Part shown: piece after piece, positions 22,130 to 31,935 of the stretch
Numbering within the stretch: position 1 is the first letter of the stretch
How the letters are laid out: every line of letters begins with the position of its first letter
Assembly: GCA_040386935.1 (NCBI GenBank)
Contig: JAZKEQ010000017.1
Location: 1-64,000 of the forward strand
Direction of reading: 5' to 3'
Length of the DNA stretch: 64,000 bases
From: JABMMZ01 sp040386935
Lineage (GTDB): Bacteria > Bacteroidota > Bacteroidia > NS11-12g > UBA955
Translations under genes and position numbers: made by a program
Notes under the pieces: generated by a model
The model's database searches: none
What the model was told of the DNA's origin: nothing
What the model saw: the letters and a program-made list of their open reading frames with translations, nothing else

Positions 22130-23470
22130 CTACCCGTTTGTAAGGGTTAAAACAGACACATCAGGACGAATTCCTAAACGCCCCGGGTAACCCAAGTAAC
22201 CAAAGCCCCTGTTTACGTAAAGGAACTGATCATTCTGTCTGTAAACACCTGCCCACTGTTTATACATATATTTGACAGGACTCCATTGGAAATTAGCGGT
22301 CTCTATACCAAATTGCGCGCCATGGGTGTGCCCTGCAAACATAATACTGACATCAGTATACTTCTTTAACACTTCATACTCCCAATGACTTGGATCATGC
22401 GATAACAATAGTTTTGTTGCAATACCTTCTGTACCTGCATAGGCTTCTTTCATCTTACCATATTTAGGAAAACGGCCTTTGGCCCCAAAATTTTCTATGC
22501 CAAGAATCGCAATTTTTTCACCTTCTCGTTCAAGTATTCTGTTCTCATTCATCAGCAAATCCCAACCCATCCTTTTATGAACGCTCATCAACTTTTCTAG
22601 ATTCTCCATTTGCATGGGTGACATATGACCTTTATTAGAAGCTGTTCTCACAAAGTCATCGCTGTGCTTATCCGGCCAATCGAAGTAATCCCCATAGTCA
22701 TGGTTGCCCAAGCAGCTGTAAACACCCATAGGGGCCTTTATTTTAGAAAATATGCGGATGTAATCATCTGTCATCTCATCAGCTATGTTGTTCACCAAAT
22801 CGCCTGTAAAAAAAACAACATCAGGTTTTTGTGACATTAATAAATCTACACCTTTCTCTACAGCACGCATATCCCAAAAACTACCACTGTGGATATCGCT
22901 GATATGGCCGATTTTGATGCCATTGAAAGCGGTAGGTAAATTTTTTAAACCGATGTTTACTTTGTGCAATTTGTAATTGTGTGCACCTTTCATCACGCCA
23001 TACCCTAAGCCTGCAAACGTCAGTCCGCCAATACCCGCACTTACCTGAGAAATGAACCGCTTCCTTGAAATAAAGAATCGCGTACTGCCTTCTACCCCGT
23101 CAGCATCAGGTTTACTGCCTGCTATCAGTGTGTAAATTTTATTAAATATCCGGTAAACATCTTCTATCAATAATGGAAGCACCATGAATATTTTTGCCAG
23201 TATAACAGCAAAGAAAAGACCTGTAATAAACACAACAAAACCTTTACTGGCATTAACAAACTGACCTGTTATGGTCAATACAAATAATGTGTAGAATGCC
23301 GTACTCAAAACCCAGTAACTGATGGTGACTGTTCTGCGAAACGGCAATGAAAGTGTTGCACTCAGTGTGCGTATGGCCTGAAAGGCATAAGCATCAAAAA
23401 GTATGAAGATGATGAGTATGGTGACAATGCGTTGTATCATGGGGAGTTGACTGGTAATGGATTGGAACAT
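22130..23470 (-). CDS. Membrane-bound metallophosphoesterase
   Basis: A 446-residue protein with three to four N-terminal transmembrane helices (residues about 10-105) and a further hydrophobic stretch near 145-160. A calcineurin-like phosphoesterase domain follows. Its metal ligands are all present: DIHSGSF, FFTGDLVNN, LGNHDYGDYF, LLSHDPSHW and FAGHTHGAQFG. This resembles the YkuE/YaeI-like group that acts on phospholipid head groups, but the substrate here is unknown. It is flanked by gaps of 196 and 105 bases and so is probably a single-gene unit. Confidence 0.88.
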   Translation of the reverse strand: MFQSITSQLPMIQRIVTILIIFILFDAYAFQAIRTLSATLSLPFRRTVTISYWVLSTAFYTLFVLTITGQFVNASKGFVVFITGLFFAVILAKIFMVLPLLIEDVYRIFNKIYTLIAGSKPDADGVEGSTRFFISRKRFISQVSAGIGGLTFAGLGYGVMKGAHNYKLHKVNIGLKNLPTAFNGIKIGHISDIHSGSFWDMRAVEKGVDLLMSQKPDVVFFTGDLVNNIADEMTDDYIRIFSKIKAPMGVYSCLGNHDYGDYFDWPDKHSDDFVRTASNKGHMSPMQMENLEKLMSVHKRMGWDLLMNENRILEREGEKIAILGIENFGAKGRFPKYGKMKEAYAGTEGIATKLLLSHDPSHWEYEVLKKYTDVSIMFAGHTHGAQFGIETANFQWSPVKYMYKQWAGVYRQNDQFLYVNRGFGYLGYPGRLGIRPDVSVLTLTNG

Positions 23471-23575
23471 TCTTTTTTATTGAGGAATTTGACAATGACC
23501 TATCACAACAAGGTTGTATCAGTTAAATCATCTGTTTTCTTTAAGGGTTGTTGTTGCGCTTTAATTATCAAATTT

Positions 23576-25204
23576 TCAATAATCAAAATTACGACCTTTC
23601 TGTTTGCCTATATTTAAAATGGCTTTATAATTCTTTAAAACCTCTAAACTTTTCGAGAAAATGCCTTCTTCCTTATTAATAACCATTGAATTCCCAATTT
23701 CACCGTAAATGCGATAAGCAATTGCAGCCTTCAAATGCTTCCGTATAACAGCTGCTGATTTTTTTGAATACACCAGTTTGCGGAGGTAAGGAATGGATTG
23801 GGCCAGTTGAATTAATTTTCTGACATGTGCATCAGAAACGTCATAGCTTCTGTCAAAATCATCGACATGCTTATAATGCTGCTTCACAAAACTAATTTCT
23901 GACTGCATGGCATCTAACAGATACACATCAAAAATATGGCTATAGAATAAACCGGGTAATAGCATTTCAATCTCAGTACTATCGGCCGTTGTATCTCTTA
24001 AGATAATATCCGGTCTGATGCCACCACCGGGGGTTAAAACCCTCCCGTTTCTTGTAAAAAATTCTTTGATCAATGCTGAATCTAAAGCAGGTTCAAGCGT
24101 ATCTGCCAAATTATTCCGCTTGTAGATTTCATTTCTGTAGGCGGTCATATTGCCCGAATAAGGTTTCTGAATACTGCGTCCACTCGGGGTGTAATACCTT
24201 GCAATGGTGAGCCTAAGAGTAGAACCATCCATTAATTGAAATGGCTCCTGTACCAGTCCTTTTCCAAATGAGCGATTGCCTATTAACACAGCCCTGTCGT
24301 TGTCCTGAAGCGCGCCTGCCAATATCTCACTTGCCGAAGCTGTATTGTGATTAATCAATAACAGCAAGCGTCCTTTTTTAAACGATCCATTACCATCAGC
24401 TCTATACTCCGTCTTTTTGCGATGCAGGCCTTCTGTATAAGAAATCAAGGCATCTTTTTCCAAAAATTCATTGGCTATCGCAATGGCCTCACTCAATAAG
24501 CCTCCACCATTATTTCTTAGGTCGATGAGCAAATCTGTCATACCCAAAGTCTGTAATTTTTGCATGGCGGCTACGAATTGTCGGTGCGTGTTCCCACTGA
24601 ACCTGTCAATTCTGATGTATCCCAAATGTTTATCAACCATGTACAGCACATCTGAGCTATTCACTACAATTGTTTGCCTGGCCACTGATACATTGAAATA
24701 CTTATTACCACTGCGTCTGTATAAGCTGAGCTCTGCATTTGACCCTTCAGTACCTTGTAATGCTTCACTTATTTTTTTGCTGCTGATACTATCGGTTAAT
24801 TTTCTGCCATTGGCTTTCAGCAAACGGTCGCCCGGTAGTAATCCCGCTATTTCTGCAGGACTGCCTTTTGAGATATTATAAATGAATAAGGTATCTTTAA
24901 ATACAATGTATTCAATCCCTAAACCTTCGTACTTTCCTGCTATCTGTCTGGCATTTTGTTCTGCCAGTTCAGGCGGTATGTAACTGCTGTGCGGGTCGAG
25001 TTGCGACAATAAAAAATCAATGGACTCTTCTTCAATATCAGCTGAGCTTGTGCTGTCGACATAATCATTTTTGATGATATCGAGTATTTGCGAAAATTTA
25101 TCTTTTTTTACCCCTTTGGTATAATAGCCAAGTGCCATACCCGATGCAATTAGCACGGCATATAACAATGGTTTAAGCGCTATTCTTAAAGAGGTATTCG
25201 TCAC
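23576..25204 (-). CDS. S41 family carboxy-terminal processing protease
   Basis: A 542-residue periplasmic protease with an N-terminal membrane anchor (LLYAVLIASGMALGYYTKG), a PDZ domain (GLGIEYIVFKDTLFIYNI to GDRLLKANG) and a peptidase S41 domain. The catalytic region reads HNTASASEILAGALQDN with the Ser, and GNRSFGKGLVQ with the Lys. The start is taken as GTG at 25204, 5 bases after the yicC stop. An ATG at 25264 would overlap yicC by 55 bases and add a non-conserved tail. Confidence 0.88.
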   Translation of the reverse strand: MTNTSLRIALKPLLYAVLIASGMALGYYTKGVKKDKFSQILDIIKNDYVDSTSSADIEEESIDFLLSQLDPHSSYIPPELAEQNARQIAGKYEGLGIEYIVFKDTLFIYNISKGSPAEIAGLLPGDRLLKANGRKLTDSISSKKISEALQGTEGSNAELSLYRRSGNKYFNVSVARQTIVVNSSDVLYMVDKHLGYIRIDRFSGNTHRQFVAAMQKLQTLGMTDLLIDLRNNGGGLLSEAIAIANEFLEKDALISYTEGLHRKKTEYRADGNGSFKKGRLLLLINHNTASASEILAGALQDNDRAVLIGNRSFGKGLVQEPFQLMDGSTLRLTIARYYTPSGRSIQKPYSGNMTAYRNEIYKRNNLADTLEPALDSALIKEFFTRNGRVLTPGGGIRPDIILRDTTADSTEIEMLLPGLFYSHIFDVYLLDAMQSEISFVKQHYKHVDDFDRSYDVSDAHVRKLIQLAQSIPYLRKLVYSKKSAAVIRKHLKAAIAYRIYGEIGNSMVINKEEGIFSKSLEVLKNYKAILNIGKQKGRNFDY

Positions 25205-25209
25205 TACTT

Positions 25210-26094
25210 TTAGAGAATGTTCAGCAATTGTTCTTTCACTTTTTCTAGTTCTTCTTTCATGCACACAACTGCCTGCTGTATTGTAAAGTAATTAGCTTTA
25301 CTGCCCATGGTATTAATTTCTCTACCTATTTCCTGGGCAATGAAATTGAGTTTTTTACCATTGGCATCCTTATTCAGAGTATCATTAAAATATGACAAGT
25401 GATTTTTCAAACGGCTCTTTTCTTCACCTATATCAAATTTTTCAAGATAGAAAATCAACTCCTGTTCGAATCTGTTGTTATCAATTTCCAGTTTTTCTTT
25501 TTGCTCGGCAAGCGACTGAAATAATTTTTCTCTGATGGCTTCTTTCCTTGGTTTTTCTTCAACCTCCACAACTTTCAACTGTTCTTGTATAGCTGCAATG
25601 CATTCCTCCAAATAGGCTCTAATGGTATTGCCTTCTTGAATTCTGAAAGTATCAAATTTATCAAATGCTTCTTCGACAGATGATTTAATCAATTGCCAGT
25701 CTTCGTCTACACCTTCGCTCTCATCAAATTTCATTACATCGGGCGTTGTTAAAATTGTATCAAACAAATTAGCACTTTGCAATCCCAATTCAGTGGCAAG
25801 ACCTTCCAATTTATCTTTATAGCCTTTAGCTACGGCTTTATTAATGATTAAAGAATCCGATGATTGGTTATCTTCCTTTTTCTCAGCGGTGATATAGACA
25901 GAAACTGATCCTCTGCCAACTTTGAGGGTCAACAATTGACGTAACTCTATTTCTTTATCTTTAAATGCTTTTGGTAAGCGCAGATTGAAATCCAGAAATT
26001 TGTTATTCAGTGATTTTATCTCTGTTTTTACGCGCCAGTTGTTGTTTTCCGCTTCGGCCGATCCGAAGCCGGTCATGCTTTTTATTTGAACCAT
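25210..26094 (-). CDS. yicC: YicC family endoribonuclease
   Basis: A 294-residue protein with the YicC signature at both ends: MTGFGSAEAENNNWRVKTEIKSLNNKFLDFNLRLP at the N-terminus and the DUF1732-type C-terminus KKLNFIAQEIGREINTMGSKA. YicC proteins are endoribonucleases linked to RNA turnover. Its start overlaps the EamA transporter gene by 13 bases, so the two and the S41 protease form one transcription unit. Confidence 0.93.
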   Translation of the reverse strand: MVQIKSMTGFGSAEAENNNWRVKTEIKSLNNKFLDFNLRLPKAFKDKEIELRQLLTLKVGRGSVSVYITAEKKEDNQSSDSLIINKAVAKGYKDKLEGLATELGLQSANLFDTILTTPDVMKFDESEGVDEDWQLIKSSVEEAFDKFDTFRIQEGNTIRAYLEECIAAIQEQLKVVEVEEKPRKEAIREKLFQSLAEQKEKLEIDNNRFEQELIFYLEKFDIGEEKSRLKNHLSYFNDTLNKDANGKKLNFIAQEIGREINTMGSKANYFTIQQAVVCMKEELEKVKEQLLNIL

Positions 26095-26966
26095 TTGTAT
26101 TTTAATGAGGTGGTATAAACGCCTGCAAAAATGAGCAGAGCGGCTATAACTTTCTGCAAAGTAAGTGTATCTTTTTGTAAAACAATGGCAATAATACTTG
26201 CCAGTACGGGTTGCAGGTAGATATATGCGCCTACCAGTGTAGGGCCTACCTTATTGATGGCCCATGCATTCAACAGATAAGTGAGGAATGTGGTGCACAC
26301 AATGATGAACACAATTTTAGCAACAATATCCACGGGCATATTGAAATTAGCGTGTTGTAGTTCACCCCACCCGAAAGGGAATACCAGAAATGTTCCAAAG
26401 AGAAAAGTATATTTTGAAACCGTGATGGTATGATAATGCACCAATAATTGTCTTGCCAAAACAAGGTAAATGGCATAAGACACAGCATTCAATACAATGA
26501 GAATATCGCCTGGAAGTGTTACAGCCGAAAAGGTAAAGTTGCGCCCTGCCATTAACAAAACAGCCCCGGCACATGCCAAACCGATACCCAAAGCTTGTAA
26601 AATTGTTAAGGCTTGCTTAAAAATAAATGTATTCAGCACCAAAACAAAAATGGGTGTGGCCAGCATCAATACCGCTCCGTTAATGGGTGTGGTAATTTCC
26701 AATCCCTTAAAAAACATCAGCATATTGGCCGCAACGCCAAAAACAGTACACATCAGAAATAATTTCCAATGCGCTTTCCAATTCACTTTTTCAGGTGCTC
26801 TGAAAAACCCTGCGATAAAAAAAAGTAAAGCTGCTCCCGATACCCTCAAAACAATGAATCCAAAACCCTGAAGGTAAAAGGGCATTATATCCTTTACGAG
26901 ACTAAAAGTATAACCGTAAATAAGGGCTACAGTAAATAAGGCTATATGTACTTTAAAATTCGTAAT
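26082..26966 (-). CDS. EamA/DMT family transporter, apparent ATT start
   Basis: The EamA duplication is clear: ten hydrophobic helices if translation starts at the ATT at 26966, nine if it starts at the first ATG (26885). The 27 codons before that ATG encode ITNFKVHIALFTVALIYGYT then FSLVKDI, a typical first helix of Bacteroidota EamA proteins. No ATG, GTG or TTG occurs in them before an in-frame TAG at about 26973. ATT is a rare but real initiation codon (as in infC). Alternatively the original ATG has been lost. Substrate is unknown. Confidence 0.75.
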   Translation of the reverse strand: MTNFKVHIALFTVALIYGYTFSLVKDIMPFYLQGFGFIVLRVSGAALLFFIAGFFRAPEKVNWKAHWKLFLMCTVFGVAANMLMFFKGLEITTPINGAVLMLATPIFVLVLNTFIFKQALTILQALGIGLACAGAVLLMAGRNFTFSAVTLPGDILIVLNAVSYAIYLVLARQLLVHYHTITVSKYTFLFGTFLVFPFGWGELQHANFNMPVDIVAKIVFIIVCTTFLTYLLNAWAINKVGPTLVGAYIYLQPVLASIIAIVLQKDTLTLQKVIAALLIFAGVYTTSLKYKWFK

Positions 26967-27033
26967 ACGACTCTACCGAAAAAGCCCTGCAAAGGTCGCT
27001 TTAAAAATTGGCAAATAAAAGGGTCAGTTATAG

Positions 27034-27065
27034 TTGCTGTTATACTAAAAAATCACTTATATTTG
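27034..27065 (+). promoter_or_regulatory. Promoter: TTG -33 and TATATTTG -7
   Basis: TTG (27034-27036) is separated by 21 bases from TATATTTG (27058-27065), a good match to the Bacteroidota TTG/TAnnTTTG promoter. It lies 26 bases before the ATG of the lipoprotein gene at 27092. Confidence 0.6.
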
Positions 27066-27091
27066 ACCTGATTATTAAAAAAATAAACTTT

Positions 27092-27502
27092 ATGACAACA
27101 AAAAACATTCTAACCGCACTATTATTTGCTTCCGTATGTTTGTTAAGCTGTAAAAAATACGAAGAAGGACCGGGTCTCAGTTTCAGATCAAAAGAAGCCC
27201 GACTAGCCAATACCTGGAAAGTGGTTTCATGTACTGTAGATGGCACAGATTATACTTCGTTTTACACGAATAACAACTACTCTGAAACTTATGAGGAAGG
27301 TGGCAACTACAGCTACAGTTCAAATTCAGGCAGCGGTACCGGTAAGTGGCAGTTTCAAGCTGACAAAGAAGAAATCTACCGTTCGGCAGTTGCTGGTCAA
27401 CCAACCCGTACTTTAACAATTCTGAAATTGAAAGACAAAGCATTTTGGTACTATTTCAAGGATGGCAATTCAAAGTATGAATTCCACCTCGAAGAGAAAT
27501 AA
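27092..27502 (+). CDS. Lipocalin-like lipoprotein
   Basis: A 136-residue lipoprotein: signal peptide MTTKNILTALLFASVCLLSC with the Cys at residue 20, then KKYEEGPG. The body (LANTWKVVSCTVDGTDYT, GKWQFQADKEEI, RTLTILKLKDKAFWYYF) resembles the small lipocalin-like domains frequent in Bacteroidota lipoproteins. Ligand unknown. The ATG at 27092 is preferred to one 84 bases upstream because of the signal peptide and the promoter at 27034-27065, which lies inside the longer frame. It converges on the TolC-like gene with an 11-base gap and no obvious terminator. Confidence 0.75.
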   Translation: MTTKNILTALLFASVCLLSCKKYEEGPGLSFRSKEARLANTWKVVSCTVDGTDYTSFYTNNNYSETYEEGGNYSYSSNSGSGTGKWQFQADKEEIYRSAVAGQPTRTLTILKLKDKAFWYYFKDGNSKYEFHLEEK

Positions 27503-27513
27503 GCACTTTTCGA

Positions 27514-28833
27514 TTAGTTTCCTACCAATTGACCTGTAAGGGCCAAAAGTTGTGTTTCGGCCAGTTTAGCGATATACTGATTACTGATATAGCGATACTG
27601 TATCTCTTCGTAACTGCGTTGTGCTTCCTTTAATTCAATGATGGTATTTTGCCCTGCTTTAAAGCGGGTTTGCATCAAATCTATGTACTCTTTCGCTGTT
27701 GCCAGTGCTGAAGAATCTGATTTCAGTTGCTCAATGGATGAGGCATAATTTTGCCATGCCTGAGCATAGCTTCCCCGTACATTTTGCAATGTTTGCTGCT
27801 GTCGCCATTGACTGCTTTGTAAATTGAGTTCAGCATTTCTGTAATTATGTGCATTGATGCTTCCTGTAAATAAAGGCACCGACAGTAATAGTCCCGCTTG
27901 TGGCCCCATGCTTTGGTTGTATAGTGAAAACCCTGCTTGGCTTTGTTGCAGACTGTAGTTATATGCGCCCGTTAATCTCAAACTCGGCATACGTGCTGCC
28001 GCTATTTCCTTTTGTGTTTGGAGGGCTATTGCTACCTGGTTTTCAGCCAGCATCAAATCCGGATTTTGTTTGATCAATGAATCCAACTCAGATTTCACAA
28101 TTGTTTTGCCTGACAAAGTAAATGCCTCTATGACATAAACGCTGTCTGCCTTAATATTCATTAACAAATTGAGATCGGTATAGGCATTTGCAATCAATGC
28201 ATTTTGCGATAAAATATTTTGTTTGCGTGTTTCCAAATCGAGTTGAGCCAGATACAAATCTGTGTTATTGGCCAGGCCTGCAATTTGTCGCGCCTTTACT
28301 ATCTCTAGTCGTTGCTCACTCAATTCAATCAATTGCTTAAGTACTTCCAGATATTTTTTCTGACGAACAATGTTGCTGTAGCTGATAATAACATTGCTGA
28401 TGGTAGATTGTATCTGAGCTTTTAGCAAATTTCTTCCGGCCATATCGCCTGCTTCAAGTTTGCGTTTGGTTGCATACATTTTACTGCCGTCATACAAAGT
28501 ATAAGTAGCGGTTATATTGGCATTTATACTATTGCTAAAAACATTATTTCTTTCAATACTGGTTCCATTTGTAAACTTCTGATTGATATTCGCCAATGAT
28601 GGATTATCTGAAGCATTAAAGTTCACTTGCGGCATCATCCCTGCATTACCCGGATAATTGTTATTGTGGGCTATTTCTGCATCGTTCTTTGCAATTTGCA
28701 ACTGCAAATTATTGTTCAATGCTGTTTGTATGGCCTGCCCCAATGTCAGAGTGGTTTGTTGCCCTGATACAATTTGCAACCCTGCTATTAAAGTACTTAT
28801 TAAAAGACTATTTCTCAATCTCATTTGTTTCAT
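27514..28833 (-). CDS. TolC-like outer-membrane efflux protein
   Basis: A 439-residue TolC-family protein with a signal peptide ending near IVSGQ and two OEP repeats (TLTLGQAIQTALNNNLQLQIAKND at the start, PDLMLAENQVAIALQTQKEIAAARMPSL at the second half) rich in long helices. It forms the outer-membrane exit duct for the RND pump encoded just upstream. Its start overlaps the pump gene by 26 bases (17 if the next ATG at 28824 is used), indicating coupling. Confidence 0.9.
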   Translation of the reverse strand: MKQMRLRNSLLISTLIAGLQIVSGQQTTLTLGQAIQTALNNNLQLQIAKNDAEIAHNNNYPGNAGMMPQVNFNASDNPSLANINQKFTNGTSIERNNVFSNSINANITATYTLYDGSKMYATKRKLEAGDMAGRNLLKAQIQSTISNVIISYSNIVRQKKYLEVLKQLIELSEQRLEIVKARQIAGLANNTDLYLAQLDLETRKQNILSQNALIANAYTDLNLLMNIKADSVYVIEAFTLSGKTIVKSELDSLIKQNPDLMLAENQVAIALQTQKEIAAARMPSLRLTGAYNYSLQQSQAGFSLYNQSMGPQAGLLLSVPLFTGSINAHNYRNAELNLQSSQWRQQQTLQNVRGSYAQAWQNYASSIEQLKSDSSALATAKEYIDLMQTRFKAGQNTIIELKEAQRSYEEIQYRYISNQYIAKLAETQLLALTGQLVGN

Positions 28834-31800
28834 TTTTTTGGTTGGTCTCTGCATATTGCAAATACTTTTTATCTCTGGAAAAATACATATAAACAGCCGG
28901 TATAATAAACAAGGTCAGCATCAATGAAAACAGAATACCACCTACGATTACCACCCCTAAAGAAATACGACTGGTAGATGCTGCGCCTAATGACAAGGCG
29001 ATAGGCAATGCACCAAGTGCCGTTGCTAAACTCGTCATCAAAATTGGCCGCATACGCTGTGTAGCCGCATCCAATATTGCCTGAGCCTTAGGAAGACCTT
29101 CTTCTCTTTTCTTATTGCCAAACTCCACAATCAAAATACCATTCTTCGTTACCAGACCTATCAACATAATCATACCAATCTGTGAAAATATATTATTGGT
29201 CTGGCCTGTTATCCAAAGCGATAAAAATGCGCCTGCCAATGCCAACAAAACTGTAATGATAATTGTAAATGGGTCAATAAAACTTTCAAACTGTGCCGCC
29301 AAAACAAGGTAAATTAAAACTACGGCCAGAATAAAGGCAAAAAGTGTATTTGAAGAACTTTCTGCAAAATCGCGCGAAGGACCGCTGAGTGAGGTTGTAA
29401 AACTTTCATCTAGCAATTTAGCGCCTATAGCTTCCATGGCTTTTACACCATCGCCTGTGGTTTTTCCCGGTGCCAGTGATGCTGATACTGTTGCTGATTT
29501 AAAACGGTTGTAGTGATACAACTGTGGCGGATTGCTATTCTCCTGCTTTTTCACAACACTGCTCAATTGTATGCTTTCGCCCCTGTTATTTTTAACATAG
29601 TATTTATCCAAATCTGTCGGTTCATCTCTGCTGCCTCTGTCCATCTGTCCAACTATCTGGTATTGTTTACCATTCATTAAGAAGTAACCCAATCTACCAC
29701 CACTCAAAGCCGCCTGTAATGTTTGTGCAACATCCTGAACACTCAAACCCAAATCTTTTGCCCTGATACGATCGATGGTAATTTGCAACTCCGGTTTATT
29801 GAATTTAAGATTGGCGTCAACTGCCTGGAAGGTGGGATCTTTACGCGCTTCTGCTAAAAATTTTGGCAGCACTTCCTGTATTTTTTTGAAATCTAAATTC
29901 TGCAATACATACTGAACGGGTAAAGCACCACGTGATCCCAGACCCACACTGATGGTTTGTTCCTGCACCAAAAACACCCTGCCGTCATTAAATGCACCAA
30001 GCTTAGCGTTGGTTTGATTCACAATATCGTTTTGAGTTCGCGTTCTGGTGTCAGGTTCTCCGACAACTACCCTTCCGAACGCACTGTTCACTGAACCATT
30101 ACCTGCAAATGAATTGTTAGTGGATGCAAATACAAATTCGCGTTCAGGTATACTGTCGTGAAAATAATCACCCAATTGCTTCACATAATTATCCATGTAA
30201 TCGAAAGAAGTACCCTCTGGTGCTGTTACTGTAAATCTGAATTGACTCTTATCTTCTATTGGTGCAAGTTCCGATTGAAGCGTATTATACAACAAATAAA
30301 TAATGACACCACATGACAAAAGCACCGGCCAGGCCACCCATTTTACTTTCATGAATTTGGTCAATAAATTTTTATAACCATTTTCAAGTCCTTGAAAGAA
30401 GGGTTCTGTTTTTACATAGAACCAAGAAGGTTTGCTGTTTTTTCGATTCAACATCACATTCAATACAGGAGTTAGTGTGAGTGAAACAAAAGCTGAAATA
30501 ATGACTGCGCCTGCCACTACGATGCCGAACTCTTTGAACAAGCTGCCTACAAATCCCTGTATAAATATAATGGGCATAAATACAACTGCAAGTGTTGTAG
30601 ATGTTGAAATTACAGCAAAAAATATTTCTTTAGAACCTTCCCTTGCGGCATCTTTTATATCCATCCCACCTTCCAGTTTCCTGAATATATTTTCTGTTAC
30701 CACAATACCGTCATCTACCACCAGTCCTGTTGCCAGAACAATACCCAACAATGTGAGAACATTGATACTGAAACCTGCTACATACATGATAAAGAAAGCG
30801 CCTATCAGCGATACCGGAATATCTATCAATGGACGGAAAGCAATGCTCCAATTGCGGAAGAAAAAATACACCACCAACACCACAAGTATCAATGCGACTA
30901 TCAATGTTTCTTCCACTTCTTCTAAAGCGCGTCTCACGTTTTTTGTATTGTCGAGTACTACTTTGAATTCAATGTCTTCAAATCCTTTTTGCTTTTTAAT
31001 TTCCTCCAAACGCTTATTAAACTCATCTGAAATTTTGATGTAGTTAGCGCCCGGTTGTGGCGCTATACCACAGGCCACAGCATTCACCCCATTCAATCTG
31101 AAACCCACTTCCTCTGCTTCACCTCCTAATCGCACTTCAGCCACATCGCCTAAACGAATGATACCATTTGCATCTTCGCGCAATATCAATTGCCTGAAAT
31201 CATTTTCAGTGGTTAAACGGCCTATTGTCTTTACGATTAATTCTGTATTGTTGCCATACACCTTACCTCCAGGTAATTCAACATTTTCTTTATCGAGGGT
31301 GGTTTTAATATCGCCCACAGTAATGCCATATGCATTCATCCGCTCCGGATTGTAATACAAGCGCATGGCGTATTTGCGCAATCCAAAAACATTCACACCA
31401 CTTACATCGGGTATGGTTTGCAATTTTTCCTGCAATACATTTTCAGCAAAATCGCTGAGCTCCAAAATACTCTTCTCTTTGCTCTGTACTGAAAGAATAA
31501 TGATTACATCACCACTGGCATCAGCCTTACTGATAACAGGAGGCGCATCGATATCAGCAGGCAATTGGCGCAATGCCTGACTCACCTTATCGCGCACATC
31601 ACTAGCGGCATTATCCAAATTTACATCCAGATTAAATTCTACAGTAATCACACTTGTACCCTGATTACTCGATGACGTAATGGTGCGAATACCCTGAATA
31701 CCATTCACTGCTTTTTCAAGTGGTTCGGTAATCTGGTTTTCGATAATGTCTGAATTGGCCCCTGTGTAAGACGTTCTAACTGTAATATTTGGCGGATCGA

Positions 31801-31918
31801 CAGCAGGATATTCCCTTAAACTTAAAAACTTATAAGCCACACCACCAAATACAATGATGATGATGCTGCACACCATGGCAAACACCGGACGCTTTAAACT
31901 GATTTCTGAAATATTCAT
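28808..31918 (-). CDS. RND efflux transporter permease (AcrB/HAE1 type)
   Basis: A 1036-residue inner-membrane proton antiporter with the RND layout of twelve helices and two large periplasmic loops. It begins MNISEISLKRPVFAMVCSII. The TM4 proton-relay pair lies in GLVVDDGIVVTENIF, and the second half ends with GLVTKNGILIVEFGNKKREEGLP and AATQRMRPILMTSLATALGALP. This is the HAE1 (drug/hydrophobic compound) group rather than the heavy-metal CzcA group. It is the middle gene of the adaptor-pump-TolC operon. Confidence 0.95.
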   Translation of the reverse strand: MNISEISLKRPVFAMVCSIIIIVFGGVAYKFLSLREYPAVDPPNITVRTSYTGANSDIIENQITEPLEKAVNGIQGIRTITSSSNQGTSVITVEFNLDVNLDNAASDVRDKVSQALRQLPADIDAPPVISKADASGDVIIILSVQSKEKSILELSDFAENVLQEKLQTIPDVSGVNVFGLRKYAMRLYYNPERMNAYGITVGDIKTTLDKENVELPGGKVYGNNTELIVKTIGRLTTENDFRQLILREDANGIIRLGDVAEVRLGGEAEEVGFRLNGVNAVACGIAPQPGANYIKISDEFNKRLEEIKKQKGFEDIEFKVVLDNTKNVRRALEEVEETLIVALILVVLVVYFFFRNWSIAFRPLIDIPVSLIGAFFIMYVAGFSINVLTLLGIVLATGLVVDDGIVVTENIFRKLEGGMDIKDAAREGSKEIFFAVISTSTTLAVVFMPIIFIQGFVGSLFKEFGIVVAGAVIISAFVSLTLTPVLNVMLNRKNSKPSWFYVKTEPFFQGLENGYKNLLTKFMKVKWVAWPVLLSCGVIIYLLYNTLQSELAPIEDKSQFRFTVTAPEGTSFDYMDNYVKQLGDYFHDSIPEREFVFASTNNSFAGNGSVNSAFGRVVVGEPDTRTRTQNDIVNQTNAKLGAFNDGRVFLVQEQTISVGLGSRGALPVQYVLQNLDFKKIQEVLPKFLAEARKDPTFQAVDANLKFNKPELQITIDRIRAKDLGLSVQDVAQTLQAALSGGRLGYFLMNGKQYQIVGQMDRGSRDEPTDLDKYYVKNNRGESIQLSSVVKKQENSNPPQLYHYNRFKSATVSASLAPGKTTGDGVKAMEAIGAKLLDESFTTSLSGPSRDFAESSSNTLFAFILAVVLIYLVLAAQFESFIDPFTIIITVLLALAGAFLSLWITGQTNNIFSQIGMIMLIGLVTKNGILIVEFGNKKREEGLPKAQAILDAATQRMRPILMTSLATALGALPIALSLGAASTSRISLGVVIVGGILFSLMLTLFIIPAVYMYFSRDKKYLQYAETNQKNETNEIEK

Positions 31919-31935
31919 ACTAGTTGCGTCTGGTT

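Noticed and set aside
30432..31043. A 203-codon plus-strand frame
   Set aside because: It is antisense to the RND permease gene, whose protein is clearly conserved over this region.
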